Shown here: positions 33,248-41,328 of the stretch, one piece after another
Layout: every line of letters begins with the position of its first letter
Numbering within the stretch: position 1 is the stretch's first letter
Origin: JAPSGB01 sp963775185
Lineage (GTDB): Bacteria; Myxococcota_A; Polyangia; Polyangiales; Polyangiaceae
Direction: 5' to 3'
NCBI GenBank assembly: GCA_963775185.1
Contig: CAVZIE010000015.1
Span: forward strand, 124,001 to 188,000
DNA length: 64,000 nucleotides
Notes under the pieces: generated by a model
What the model saw: the letters and a program-made list of their open reading frames with translations, nothing else
Database searches by the model: none
What the model was told of the DNA's origin: nothing
Program-made: the position numbers and the translations under genes

Positions 33248-35129
33248 CGTTCATCTGCGCCTGCGTGTCGCGATATCCGGCGGCCACGCGCCGCGAGAAC
33301 CACAACAGCACGAGCAGCGACAACGCGAACATCACATACCCCGCGCCGCCCTGGATCGCGCGCAGCACCGGACTGTGCGCGCCGACCAGCCAGAGCACCG
33401 TCAAGAGCAGCGCGACCAGCGACAGCGGCACGAGATATCGCCAGCACAGCGCCGCCATCTGCTCGATTCGCACGCGCGGGAGCGCCCAGCGGAGCGCCAG
33501 CGCGGACACCACCAGCGCCCAGCATTTGATCTGGAAGACGAGCGCGCCCAGCGCCATCAGCGCGGTGCTCGAGAGCTGCATGTTCCACGACACCGAAGGG
33601 ACGCGCCAGCCGCCGAGGAACAGCGCCGCAGCTACGCCGCTGCTCACGAACACCGCGCCCCACTCGGCGAGGAACATCACACAGCGCAGCGCCGGGTGCG
33701 TCGACACCACGCCGGGCGTCTCGCCGTCCGCTTCGGGCAACTCGAGCGGCGCGCGGCTGGCCTCGGGCAGCGTGGCCGCCATCACCAGCACGAAGGCGAG
33801 CAGCAGCACCGGGTTCGCGAACGCGTACCAAGCCCACGGCGCGCCGCCCTGCGAGACGACGATATCCTGCACGCGCAGGCTGCCCGCGGTGAGCACGACG
33901 CACACCACGCCGATCAGTGCGGGCACCTGGTAGCTCAAGATCGACAGCGCGCCGACGATGCCGTCCACGAGCGACCAGCGCCCGCCGCGACGGAATCCAC
34001 CGAGCATCAACCCGGACGCGACGAGCGCGGTGATGGTCGTGAGCAGCAGGATGCCGATGTCGAGATCGGGCGCGATCACGCTGCGGCCGAATGCGAGGAG
34101 CGTGAACGCGGCGCTGGCGGCGACGAACAGGACGTAGGGAAGCAGACGCAGGAGCGGCTTGTCGATACCGGCTGGCAGCAGGTCGTCGCTGACGATCGCG
34201 CCGAGGGCGCGCCTCAACGCGCCGCCACGGCGCCCGCTCGAGCGCGACGCCTTCAGCCGGAGCGTCACGCGACGCTCGGCCCAGGTGATGAGGCCGGCGG
34301 TCGGCGACATGAACAGCAGCAGCAGCCCGACGGCCAGGCCGATCAAGATCGCCGACACGGCAAGGTCGCTCGGCGCGCGTTGCCGGAACCCCTGCACATC
34401 GACGCGACGGACCACCGGATCGCGCAGCCGGCCGCGGCGCAGCGTGATCTCGGCAAAGCGCTGATCGCCGGAAGGCACCAGATCGGTCGGCGCGAGGATG
34501 CTCGTACCGTCGAGATCGATCAGCACGTCCCCCGGTTCGATCCCGGCTCGCTCGGCGCGCCCCTTCGGCACCACGCTCTTGACCGACAGCTCGCCCGACG
34601 CGTCGCTGGCCAGCTCCAGTCCAAGGAACGTCCGGGCGCGCTCGGCCTCGGCCTGTCGCTCCGCCGCCACCTCGCGCGAGCGCGTTGGGCCCTCGACGTC
34701 GAGGACGGCGTTGTGCAGCGTCCCGGCCACGGGCGCCGTGCCCGACGTCTTGGGTGCGAACGCGACGCTGATGTCGCCGCGGAAGGTCGTGTGATCGGCC
34801 GCGTCGCCGCGCCCGCAGAACGCCGTCTGGAGCTCGTCGGTGAGCTGGAGCGCCACACGATTCGCGGACATGCCGGCGGCTTTCGCGACGATCCTGACGC
34901 CGCGCACCGGCTTGTCCCCGGGCCGGTGCAAGTCGCCGCGAAACACCACGGTCGCGGGCTTTCCCTCGGGGAAGCCATTTCCGATCAGCTCCAGCCGGTC
35001 GCCGACGTCCACGTCGTGCGGCGAGAGATCGGCGATGCCGAGCAGATCCGGCGCGGAATCGTCCAGGCGACACGCGCCGAGCACGAGACAAAGCGCGATG
35101 GACAGGACGACCCAGAGCGCGGCGCGCAT
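33231..35129 (-). CDS. lipoprotein-PDZ-NuoH fusion
   Basis: A 632-residue protein. Residues 1-20 are a lipobox signal (LSIALCLVLGAC); ~30-130 are beta-rich (DVGDRLELIGNGFPEG, IPT-like); ~165-245 form a PDZ domain (VVPKGRAERAGIEPGDVLID). From ~255 it is a NuoH-like membrane domain: LITWAERRVTLRL (280-292), DLDIGILLLTTITAL, PEASRAPLELPEADGE (455-470, cf. the RAPFDLxE loop of NuoH), AALFLGGW and the C-terminal RVRIEQMAALCWRYLVPLSL. NuoH normally forms the quinone site of complex I and has none of these N-terminal domains. No NuoB, C, D or flavoprotein genes are nearby. Confidence 0.8.
   Translation of the reverse strand: MRAALWVVLSIALCLVLGACRLDDSAPDLLGIADLSPHDVDVGDRLELIGNGFPEGKPATVVFRGDLHRPGDKPVRGVRIVAKAAGMSANRVALQLTDELQTAFCGRGDAADHTTFRGDISVAFAPKTSGTAPVAGTLHNAVLDVEGPTRSREVAAERQAEAERARTFLGLELASDASGELSVKSVVPKGRAERAGIEPGDVLIDLDGTSILAPTDLVPSGDQRFAEITLRRGRLRDPVVRRVDVQGFRQRAPSDLAVSAILIGLAVGLLLLFMSPTAGLITWAERRVTLRLKASRSSGRRGGALRRALGAIVSDDLLPAGIDKPLLRLLPYVLFVAASAAFTLLAFGRSVIAPDLDIGILLLTTITALVASGLMLGGFRRGGRWSLVDGIVGALSILSYQVPALIGVVCVVLTAGSLRVQDIVVSQGGAPWAWYAFANPVLLLAFVLVMAATLPEASRAPLELPEADGETPGVVSTHPALRCVMFLAEWGAVFVSSGVAAALFLGGWRVPSVSWNMQLSSTALMALGALVFQIKCWALVVSALALRWALPRVRIEQMAALCWRYLVPLSLVALLLTVLWLVGAHSPVLRAIQGGAGYVMFALSLLVLLWFSRRVAAGYRDTQAQMNVNPWL
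35044..35060. repeat. dispersed palindrome half-site next to a lipobox
   Basis: AGATCCGGCGCGGAATC lies inside the NuoH-fusion gene and encodes DSAPDL just after the lipidated Cys20 (minus strand). It is a second case of the repeat within an N-terminal coding segment. Confidence 0.6.
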
Positions 35130-35268
35130 CGCGCAGGCTATAGCGCGGGTTCCTCGAACCGGGCGAGATTCAGGGCGTCAGCGTCGGCTGGTGCGCTTGT
35201 TGGCCCGGTCCGATACCGCGGCGTAGGGTCGCCGGCGTTCCACCGGGAGAGCCGAGGAGAGGGCGCAC

Positions 35269-35820
35269 ATGGCTGGATTTGGGGCACTGCTCACGGACAT
35301 CCGCAAGCTGCAGACAGAGCTGATGCGCTTGGCGCCGCACCGCGACGCCGGCCTCGTGCCCAACCCGGGCGCGTCGAAGTCGGCCATCGACGTTGCCGAG
35401 ACGCGCATCGGCATGCCGCTCCCTCCGGTCTACCGCGCGTTCCTGGCGGAGCACGACGGCTGGCCCCGCTTCTTCGAGGGCGCGACGCTGCTCGGCACGG
35501 CGAACCTGGGCCGGCGCGCCTACGAAGAGGCCGCCCAGGCGACGTTCGCTGCCGCGGAAACGCCGGTGCCGGAACTCGATCCGATCTCCCGGGTGCAGCG
35601 CCCGCGCCTCGTCCCGTTCGGCATCGATCTGCAGGCCACGACAATTTTCGCGTTCGACCCGAGCGTGGTGTCTGCCGACGGCGAATACGCCGTCATCGCC
35701 TGGGTCAACGAGATCGGCGTGCGGCGCGAGTCCTTCGAGGGGTTCCTCGAAACGGTGCTGGAACTCTGCGAAGCGGAGCTGGAAGCACAAACGACGCTGC
35801 CGCTGCTGCGCACCGCCTGA
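35269..35820 (+). CDS. SMI1/KNR4 (SUKH) family protein
   Basis: A 183-residue soluble protein. The SUKH pattern is seen in NPGASKSAIDVAETRIGMPL, LPPVYRAFLAEHDGWPRF, LVPFGIDLQATTIFAFDPS, YAVIAWVNEIGVRRES and SFEGFLETVLELCEAELE. Many SUKH proteins are immunity proteins against contact-dependent toxins, others are housekeeping scaffolds. No toxin gene is next to it, so an immunity role is not supported here. The start ATG at 35269 follows GAGGAGAGGGCGCAC, a good Shine-Dalgarno sequence. Confidence 0.85.
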   Translation: MAGFGALLTDIRKLQTELMRLAPHRDAGLVPNPGASKSAIDVAETRIGMPLPPVYRAFLAEHDGWPRFFEGATLLGTANLGRRAYEEAAQATFAAAETPVPELDPISRVQRPRLVPFGIDLQATTIFAFDPSVVSADGEYAVIAWVNEIGVRRESFEGFLETVLELCEAELEAQTTLPLLRTA

Positions 35821-35839
35821 ACAAGCGTCACGCACCCTG

Positions 35840-35860
35840 CCTCGCGCCGGACCGACATCC
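35840..35860. repeat. dispersed palindrome, right half-site
   Basis: CCTCGCGCCGGACCGACATC lies 20 bases after the SMI1/KNR4 stop. No opposed left half-site is seen nearby; a degenerate one may exist upstream of the same gene at about 35200-35217. Confidence 0.7.
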
Positions 35861-35985
35861 CCGCGATCGATCGTCGCTGGCCATGGTTGACGCTTTGCGG
35901 CATCCTTGGTGAGATGATCGAGCGCGGTCCCGCCCCGCCAGCGCGGGTGCGAACGAAATCGTGTCCTCGATGAGCGTGAGGCTAA

Positions 35986-36603
35986 ATGGTCACCAGTGAG
36001 AGCTCGACGAGCGGCAGCACCATCCCTCCTGCGGATCGGAGAGTGATCAAGCGGTACTCGAACCGCAAGCTCTACGACACCAAGGACAGCCGCTACGTCA
36101 CGCTGCTCCAGATCGCGGACATGGTGCGCGAGGGCGAAGAAGTCCAGATCATCGACAACGCCACCAAAGAGGACAAGACGGACGTCACGCTGGCGCTGAT
36201 CATCTCCGAGGAGCTGAAAGCAAGGCCGCGCGGCATCCCGCTCTCGACGCTCAAGTTCCTGATCCGGCAACGAGGCGAGAAGATCCTCACGCAGCTGCGT
36301 GAGGGGCCGATCGGCCGCTTGATACCCAAGGATCAAATCGACGGCGAGCTCGAGTCGCTCGAGATGGCGCCGATGCCGGTGGCCGAGCAGGAGGAAGACG
36401 TGTCGGACAAGGACAAGGACGCCCAGCCGAAAGGCTTCCGCGCCACGCTGGAGCAGCTCCAGCACAGCATCGACGAGCGTATCCGCGCGGTATTGCCCAA
36501 CTTTTCGATCTTCCGGGAGCTCCAGGCGGACGTCCGCAAGCTCGCGGAGCGCGTAGATTCCCTGGAAAAGCGCCTCGACGAGGGCGGCGCGCCGAAGGAA
36601 TAA
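35986..36603 (+). CDS. PhaR-type polyhydroxyalkanoate synthesis regulator-like protein
   Basis: A 205-residue protein. Residues ~20-85 form the PHB/PHA accumulation regulator DNA-binding domain: VIKRYSNRKLYDTKDSRYVT, LLQIADMVREGEEVQIIDN and DVTLALIISEE. The middle is acidic (VAEQEEDVSDKDKDAQ) and the C-terminus a coiled coil (LQADVRKLAERVDSLEKRLD). PhaR proteins repress phasin and PHA genes and bind the polymer. No phaC or phasin is in the window. The gene is followed by the ECF sigma pair; a TTGACG-like hexamer lies ~100 bp upstream (35887). Confidence 0.85.
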   Translation: MVTSESSTSGSTIPPADRRVIKRYSNRKLYDTKDSRYVTLLQIADMVREGEEVQIIDNATKEDKTDVTLALIISEELKARPRGIPLSTLKFLIRQRGEKILTQLREGPIGRLIPKDQIDGELESLEMAPMPVAEQEEDVSDKDKDAQPKGFRATLEQLQHSIDERIRAVLPNFSIFRELQADVRKLAERVDSLEKRLDEGGAPKE

Positions 36604-36655
36604 TCCCCAGAAGAACACGGTTACCCGGTTCGAGACGCCGGGAAGGCAAGTAACC

Positions 36656-37319
36656 GTGACCGTCCACACCGTGCACACAGAAGACTAGTGATTTCGAGCG
36701 TGAAGCGCTGACCCACCTCGGCGCCATGCTCGCGGTCGGGACGCGACTCACGAAGAATTCCGCCGAAGCCGAGGATCTGGTCCAGGACACCTTCGTCAAG
36801 GCGATCCGCGCCCGCCAGCAGTTCGAGGCCGGCACCAACATGCGCGCCTGGCTGCTGCGCATCCTGACCAACACGTTCATCAACCGCTACCGCCGCGGCG
36901 GCCTCGAGAAGAGCGTGCTGGAAGGCCCCGACGCCGATCCACTCGCGGACGGCTGGGTGAGCGCCTCCACGATGGAGGCGATGCGCGATCCCGAGTCGCA
37001 AGCGCTGCGTCCGGTCCTGCAGCGGGAGATCCAGGCCGCGCTCGACGAGCTACCGGACGAATTCCGTCTCGCGGTGATGCTCGCGGACGTGGAAGAGCTG
37101 TCGTACCGCGAGATCGCGGACGTGATGGGCTGCCCGATCGGAACCGTGATGTCGCGGCTGCACCGCGGCCGACGTCTGCTCAAGTCGCGGCTCTACGAGC
37201 ACGCGCTGGCGATGGGCATCGTGAGTCCGGAGCCCGTGGTGGGCCACAAGGAGGCCGCCGAGCCGGAGCAACCCATCGACATGGAACCCTACCGGCGCAG
37301 GAAGGAGGCGGCACGGTGA
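36656..37319 (+). CDS. ECF-type RNA polymerase sigma factor, start region frame-broken
   Basis: Region 2 (SAEAEDLVQDTFVKAIRARQ, MRAWLLRILTNTFINRYRR) and region 4 (ELPDEFRLAVMLADVEELSY, REIADVMGCPIGTVMSRLHR) define an ECF sigma. An ATG at 36726 would open a shorter product, but the family N-terminus is encoded upstream in frame without a start (SDFEREALTHLGAM). A GTG at 36656 with GGGAAGGCAAG upstream gives MTVHTVHTED and then TAG; removing one base at about 36686 joins both parts into a normal ~220-residue sigma. It overlaps the anti-sigma gene (GTGA), so they are coupled. Confidence 0.88.
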
Positions 37320-38155
37320 ACGACTGTCGTCGCTTCCTCCCGCTGGTCGAGATGTTCGTCGACGGCGAGCTGCCGGCGGAGAAGGTGCTCGAGGTCGAGC
37401 AACATCTCGCCGAGTGCGACGTGTGCACGGAGCGTCTCCGGCTGGAGCGCGCGCTGCACTTCAGCACGCGCCACGCGGTGCTCGACGTCCCGGCGCCTTC
37501 GGAGGCTTTCCAGAAGCGCATCGAGGCTGCACTCGCCGCGGATCGCGAACGCGAGCAGGCGACGCACACACCCGATGAACACGGCCGGCTGCTCTCGTGG
37601 CGCACCATCGTGCCGGTCGCGGCAGCGGCGGCGTCCGTGCTCGTGTGGGCCGCTTCGGTGAACACGCCGCTGCGCTCGCAGAACGCCGCAAGCTCGAACG
37701 CGGACTCGTTCGCCATGAGCAGCACGACGTCCAGCGTCGACCAGCTCATCGACGAGTTCGTTCGCTTCCACGCCGACGATCCCGCGCCGCAGGTCACCGA
37801 GCCGTCCCAGGTGCTGCGCTTCGAGCCGGCCGTCGGCGTTCCCGTGCACCTGCCGAGCTTGCAGCAGTACGGCGCCCACTGGGAGGGCGGCAGCCTGGTT
37901 CCCCTGCGGAACCAGCGCGCGGCGTCGCTCCGCTACCAGGTCGACGGTCACCGCGTCACGGTCTACGTGTACAACTCGACCCGCTTTCCGCTGCGCGTCA
38001 CGCTCGAGCCGCGCGTCGTGCTGAATCGTCCGGTGTACGTCGGTAACCGACGCGGTTACTCCATCGCCGCGGTCGAGCAGCGGGGCGTCGGCTACGCCGT
38101 TGCGTCGGACCTCGACGACAGCGAGAGCGCGGAGCTGGTCGCCTCGATCCGCTGA
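37316..38155 (+). CDS. zinc-finger anti-sigma factor
   Basis: GTG 37316 overlaps the sigma stop. The N-terminal domain has the ZAS signature: His and Cys residues in EVEQHLAECDVCTERLRLE (HxxxCxxC). A membrane helix follows at ~98-113 (IVPVAAAAASVLVWAAS), and the ~165-residue C-terminal part is extracytoplasmic (YGAHWEGGSLVPLRNQ, YQVDGHRVTVYVYNST, RPVYVGNRRGYSIAAVEQRG). This layout is that of membrane anti-sigma factors that hold the adjacent ECF sigma until a surface signal releases it. The signal is unknown. Confidence 0.9.
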   Translation: MNDCRRFLPLVEMFVDGELPAEKVLEVEQHLAECDVCTERLRLERALHFSTRHAVLDVPAPSEAFQKRIEAALAADREREQATHTPDEHGRLLSWRTIVPVAAAAASVLVWAASVNTPLRSQNAASSNADSFAMSSTTSSVDQLIDEFVRFHADDPAPQVTEPSQVLRFEPAVGVPVHLPSLQQYGAHWEGGSLVPLRNQRAASLRYQVDGHRVTVYVYNSTRFPLRVTLEPRVVLNRPVYVGNRRGYSIAAVEQRGVGYAVASDLDDSESAELVASIR

Positions 38156-38161
38156 GCGCGG

Positions 38162-39814
38162 CTACCACGCCTGGGCGCTGCCCTGCTTGCGCGGATCCGC
38201 CGCCGGCAGCTTGCGACCGCCCTGCGCCGCGATCATCTGCACCGCGCTGGTCGTGAACGGCATGGTTCCGACGACCTCGCCGCGCCACTCCAGATCGCGA
38301 ACCAGATCCGGCGCCGCGCCCTTCTCGAGCAACAGCGACGCACCGTGTGGCGGGATGTAGAAGCGCGGCTCCGCCACGCATTTCACCGGCGCGCAGCCGA
38401 ACACGAGCCGCGCCAGCAGCATCTCCGTCACGTTGGTGGCGATCGTCATGCCGCCCGATCCTCCGAGCGCCAACACGACCGCGCCGTCCTTGACCACGAT
38501 CGTCGGCGTCATGCTCGATACGGGGCGCGCGCCCGGACGCGGGCGGTTTGGGCTCTCCTTGATGCCGAACGGCGCGACGTCCTTCGCTTTCGTGAAATCG
38601 TCCATCTCGTCGTTGAGCACGATGCCGCTCTGGGGCGCCGTGTACTTCGCGCCAAAGACCGTGTTCACCGTCGTCGTTAGCGACACGAAATTGCCGGCGG
38701 CGTCGGCGGTGACCATGTGGTGCGTGCCGTGCTCGTCCTGATCGAAGCGCGGCAGCGCGTGCGTGCGATCGACGGCGATGCGCTTCCTGCGCGCGGCCAT
38801 GCGCGCAGCCGACGTCAGCCCCGCGACGTCGTCCTTCTGGAACGCTGGGTCACCGAGGTAGCGCATGCGATCGGCAATGGCGCCGCGCAGGGCCTCGGCG
38901 ACCATGTGCTGGTACGGGCCGCTGCCGTGTCCGAGCTTCTCGAGCTCGGCCTTCGAGTACAGCTCGAGCGCCTCCACAAGCATGACCCCGCCGGCCGACG
39001 GCGGCGGCATGGTGTACACGTCGTAGCCCTCCCACTTCACGTGCAGCGGCGCCCGTTCCACCGGCTGGTAGCGCTTCAGGTCGTCGGCCGTCAGCGCGCC
39101 GCCCAGGGAGCGATCCGCACCGACAATATCCGCGGCGACATCGCCCTCGTACAGAGCGGACGGGCCTTGCGCGGCGATCTTCTCCAGCGTCGCGGCCAGC
39201 TTGGGGCGTTGCAGCATCTGCCCCACCGCCGCCGGCTTTCCACCGGGAAAGAACACGGAGGCGATGCCCGGGTCGATAGCGAGGGACTTTTGCGCGAACT
39301 TGAGCGTGCCCGCGACGTGCGACTCCACTGGGAACCCGTTCTTCGCGTAGCGGATCGCCGGCGCGAACAGGTCCGCCCACTTCAGCTTGCCGAAGCGTTG
39401 ATGGAGCCGGTAGAGCCCCGCGACCTCGCCGGGCACGCCGGTGTACCGACCACGGACCTCCTTGTCGAACGGACGCTTCTCGAACGCCGCCACGTCGATA
39501 CCCTGCGGCGCGACCTCGCGGAAATCGACGAGATACGGTGCGTGCTTCGTCGCGTCCCACACCAGCGCGAAGCCGCCGCCGCCGATCCCGCTCGACACCG
39601 GGCTCGCGACGCCGCCGACGAGCGCGGCGGCGACCACCGCGTCCACCGCGTTTCCACCGGCCTGCATCTGTTGCAAGGCCGCGCGCGTGGCCAGGGAGTT
39701 CTCGGTCGCGGCCGCCAGGCGCGACCCGCGCCCCTGGGCCCGCATGTCGGGCGCAAGTCCGGAAAGGGCGGCGGCGACCAGCAGCCCAGGCACGATTTGC
39801 TCGAGGCGTCGCAT
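38162..39814 (-). CDS. ggt: gamma-glutamyltransferase
   Basis: A 550-residue exported enzyme with a weak signal peptide (LLVAAALSGLAPDMRAQG). It should cleave the gamma-glutamyl bond of glutathione in the periplasm. Landmarks: GGNAVDAVVAAALVGGV, SSGIGGGGFALVW, FREVAPQG, the autoprocessing Thr in EHGTHHMVTADAAGNFVSLT, GAKYTAPQSGIVLNDEMDDF, and FGCAPVKCVAEPRF near the end. The T-H-H at the expected cleavage site differs slightly from the usual TTHxS, leaving the nucleophile Thr. It is divergent from gshB with 44 bp between, linking glutathione synthesis and breakdown. Confidence 0.9.
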   Translation of the reverse strand: MRRLEQIVPGLLVAAALSGLAPDMRAQGRGSRLAAATENSLATRAALQQMQAGGNAVDAVVAAALVGGVASPVSSGIGGGGFALVWDATKHAPYLVDFREVAPQGIDVAAFEKRPFDKEVRGRYTGVPGEVAGLYRLHQRFGKLKWADLFAPAIRYAKNGFPVESHVAGTLKFAQKSLAIDPGIASVFFPGGKPAAVGQMLQRPKLAATLEKIAAQGPSALYEGDVAADIVGADRSLGGALTADDLKRYQPVERAPLHVKWEGYDVYTMPPPSAGGVMLVEALELYSKAELEKLGHGSGPYQHMVAEALRGAIADRMRYLGDPAFQKDDVAGLTSAARMAARRKRIAVDRTHALPRFDQDEHGTHHMVTADAAGNFVSLTTTVNTVFGAKYTAPQSGIVLNDEMDDFTKAKDVAPFGIKESPNRPRPGARPVSSMTPTIVVKDGAVVLALGGSGGMTIATNVTEMLLARLVFGCAPVKCVAEPRFYIPPHGASLLLEKGAAPDLVRDLEWRGEVVGTMPFTTSAVQMIAAQGGRKLPAADPRKQGSAQAW

Positions 39815-39858
39815 GGCGGCTAGGATCCACGGACCGTCCGTCGAAGGGAAGGACCAGC

Positions 39859-40804
39859 GTGCGTTTCTTGTTCGTGATGGATCCGGCCGACAAGATGCTG
39901 CCGGACAAGGACACGTCTTTCGCGTTCATCCGCTCGGCGCAGGAGCGCGGGCACGAGTGCCTGCATTGCCTGCCCCGGGACGTCTACAACGTCGGCCGCG
40001 ATGTCTCGGCCACGGCGCGACCGGTCCGGGTCGCGGATACCGCGCCGCAACACCGTCGTCGGCGACGCCACGACCGTAGCGCTCGCGGACCTCGACGCGG
40101 TGTTCATCCGCAAGGACCCGCCGTTCGACGCCGCGTACGTACACCTCACGCAGCAGCTCGATCTCGTCAAGCACCGCACCGTCGTCCTGAACGATCCGCG
40201 CGGCCTGCGCGACGCGAACGAGAAGCTGTTCGCCTTCCACTTCGCGGAACACATGCCGCGCTCGCTGGTCACCGCGTCACCGGCGCGGATCCTCGCGTTC
40301 GTCGAAGAAGTGGGCGGGCGCGCGGTGCTGAAGCCACTCGACGGCGCCGGCGGCTCGGGCGTCGTCGCGCTCACCACCGGCGACCGCAACAACCGCGCGC
40401 TCGTCGATCTACTCACACGGGAAGGCTCGGAGCTCGCGCTCGTGCAGGAGTACCAGCCGGAAGTCCGCGTCGGCGACAAACGCGTGCTCCTTCTCGACGG
40501 CAAGCCGCTCGGCGCGATCCTGCGCGTGCCTCGCGAAGACGACATCCGTGCGAACATCCACGTCGGCGGCAACGTCCAGCCCACGACGCTCGACGCCCGC
40601 GAGCGCGCGGTCGTCGAGGCCGTCGGCGCCAAGCTCCGCGAGTCCGGCTTGTGGTTCGTCGGTCTCGATCTCATCGGCGGCAAGCTCATCGAGGTCAACG
40701 TCACGAGCCCCACGGGCATCCAGGAGCTGGGTCGCTTCGAGAACCGCCGCCCGGAGGACGAAGTCATCGCCTGGGTGGAACGCCGGGCCACCGAACAGCC
40801 CTGA
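39859..40804 (+). pseudogene. gshB: glutathione synthetase with a +1 frame break
   Basis: From GTG 39859 (Shine-Dalgarno GAAGGGAAGGA), MRFLFVMDPADKMLPDKD, FAFIRSAQERGHECLHCLP and ATARPVRVADTAP match the GshB N-terminus. The homology continues one base out of frame from about 40051: VVGDATTVALADLDAVFIRK, KDPPFDAAYVHL, VLNDPRGLRDANEKLFAFHF, KPLDGAGGSGV and LIGGKLIEVNVTSPTGIQEL. One surplus base between about 40044 and 40058 explains the break. That spot overlaps a degenerate copy of the dispersed palindrome. The enzyme ligates glycine to gamma-glutamylcysteine with ATP. Confidence 0.85.
40019..40047. repeat. degenerate palindrome at gshB frame break
   Basis: CCGGTCCGGGTCGCGGATACC followed by GCGCCG holds pieces of both half-sites (CCGGTCCGG and GATACCGCGCC). 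Its right edge coincides with the region where the gshB frame breaks. Confidence 0.45.
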
Positions 40805-40817
40805 TGCCTTCCTGATG

Positions 40818-40870
40818 TTGCCGGTCCGGCGCGGAACCGGACCGGGGCGCCGGCCGCGCCGAACCGCCAG
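40818..40870. repeat. dispersed GC-rich palindrome, inverted pair
   Basis: TTGCCGGTCCGGCGCGGAAC (from 40818) and CGGCCGCGCCGAACCGCCAG (from 40851) face each other; the outer TTCCTG (40809-40814) pairs with CAGGAA (40868-40873), extending the stem. It begins 14 bases after the gshB stop and may end its transcript. Confidence 0.8.
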
Positions 40871-40910
40871 GAACTTGGCCACGCTGCCCGCCTGGAGTCA
40901 GCGTGGCCGC

Positions 40911-41183
40911 ATGTCACGGAAATGCGAGATCTGCGCCGACACCAAGGGGCGCAAGCGTCGCGTGCTGATCGAGGACCGCGTCGTGGCCCTGTGCGACGAG
41001 CACGCCGCGGCGGTGCAGATGTCCGGCGTCACGACCATCGACGCGTTGCGCGGCCTGTTCTCGGAGCCCGACGGCCGCCGATCGCTGGTCGAACGACGGG
41101 CCGCGCTCGACCGGCGGATCTTCCCGGCGCGCCCCGAAGGGCGGCGCCGCGACGACGGGCGACGCGCGGGCGACGCGAGCTGA
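40911..41183 (+). CDS. small CxxC zinc-ribbon-like protein
   Basis: A 90-residue basic protein: RKCEICADTKGRKRRVLIED, VVALCDEHAAAVQM, then a helix (TIDALRGLF) and an Arg-rich tail (EGRRRDDGRRAGDAS). CxxC plus CxxH could hold zinc. No family is recognised. The ATG at 40911 lacks a strong Shine-Dalgarno sequence (GTGGCC only); coding bias of the CxxC region supports it. Confidence 0.55.
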   Translation: MSRKCEICADTKGRKRRVLIEDRVVALCDEHAAAVQMSGVTTIDALRGLFSEPDGRRSLVERRAALDRRIFPARPEGRRRDDGRRAGDAS

Positions 41184-41328
41184 GCATTCGGCGTCGCGTC
41201 GCGGAGGCAACGGGCGCGAGGCGATCCTGCGATAACGACGGCGCAGCCGACGCGGAGCGGCGCGCGCGGCGAAGGCGTTGCCCTGAAGGCGCTCGCGACT
41301 TCCCGGGCGCGGCACTACGCTGCGCCGG

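Noticed and set aside
33187..35091. Second long minus-strand frame overlapping the NuoH-like gene
   Set aside because: It is Arg/Ala-rich without membrane helices; the frame at 33231-35129 shows a lipobox, PDZ and NuoH motifs. Such shadow frames are common in GC-rich DNA.
35195..35220. TGGCCCGGTCCGATACCGCGG as a further palindrome copy
   Set aside because: It holds mixed fragments of the half-sites but no continuous match of more than ~9 bases; it is too weak to list as a copy.
35269..35820. SMI1/KNR4 gene as immunity protein of a toxin system
   Set aside because: No polymorphic toxin, CDI or VgrG/Rhs gene lies near; the neighbours are unrelated.
5820..35897. Shared string TTGACGCTTTGC at about 5820 and 35887, considered as a common promoter box
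   Set aside because: The hexamer TTGACG fits a -35 box, but the two sites lack matching -10 elements at 17 bases and the shared 12-mer may be chance.
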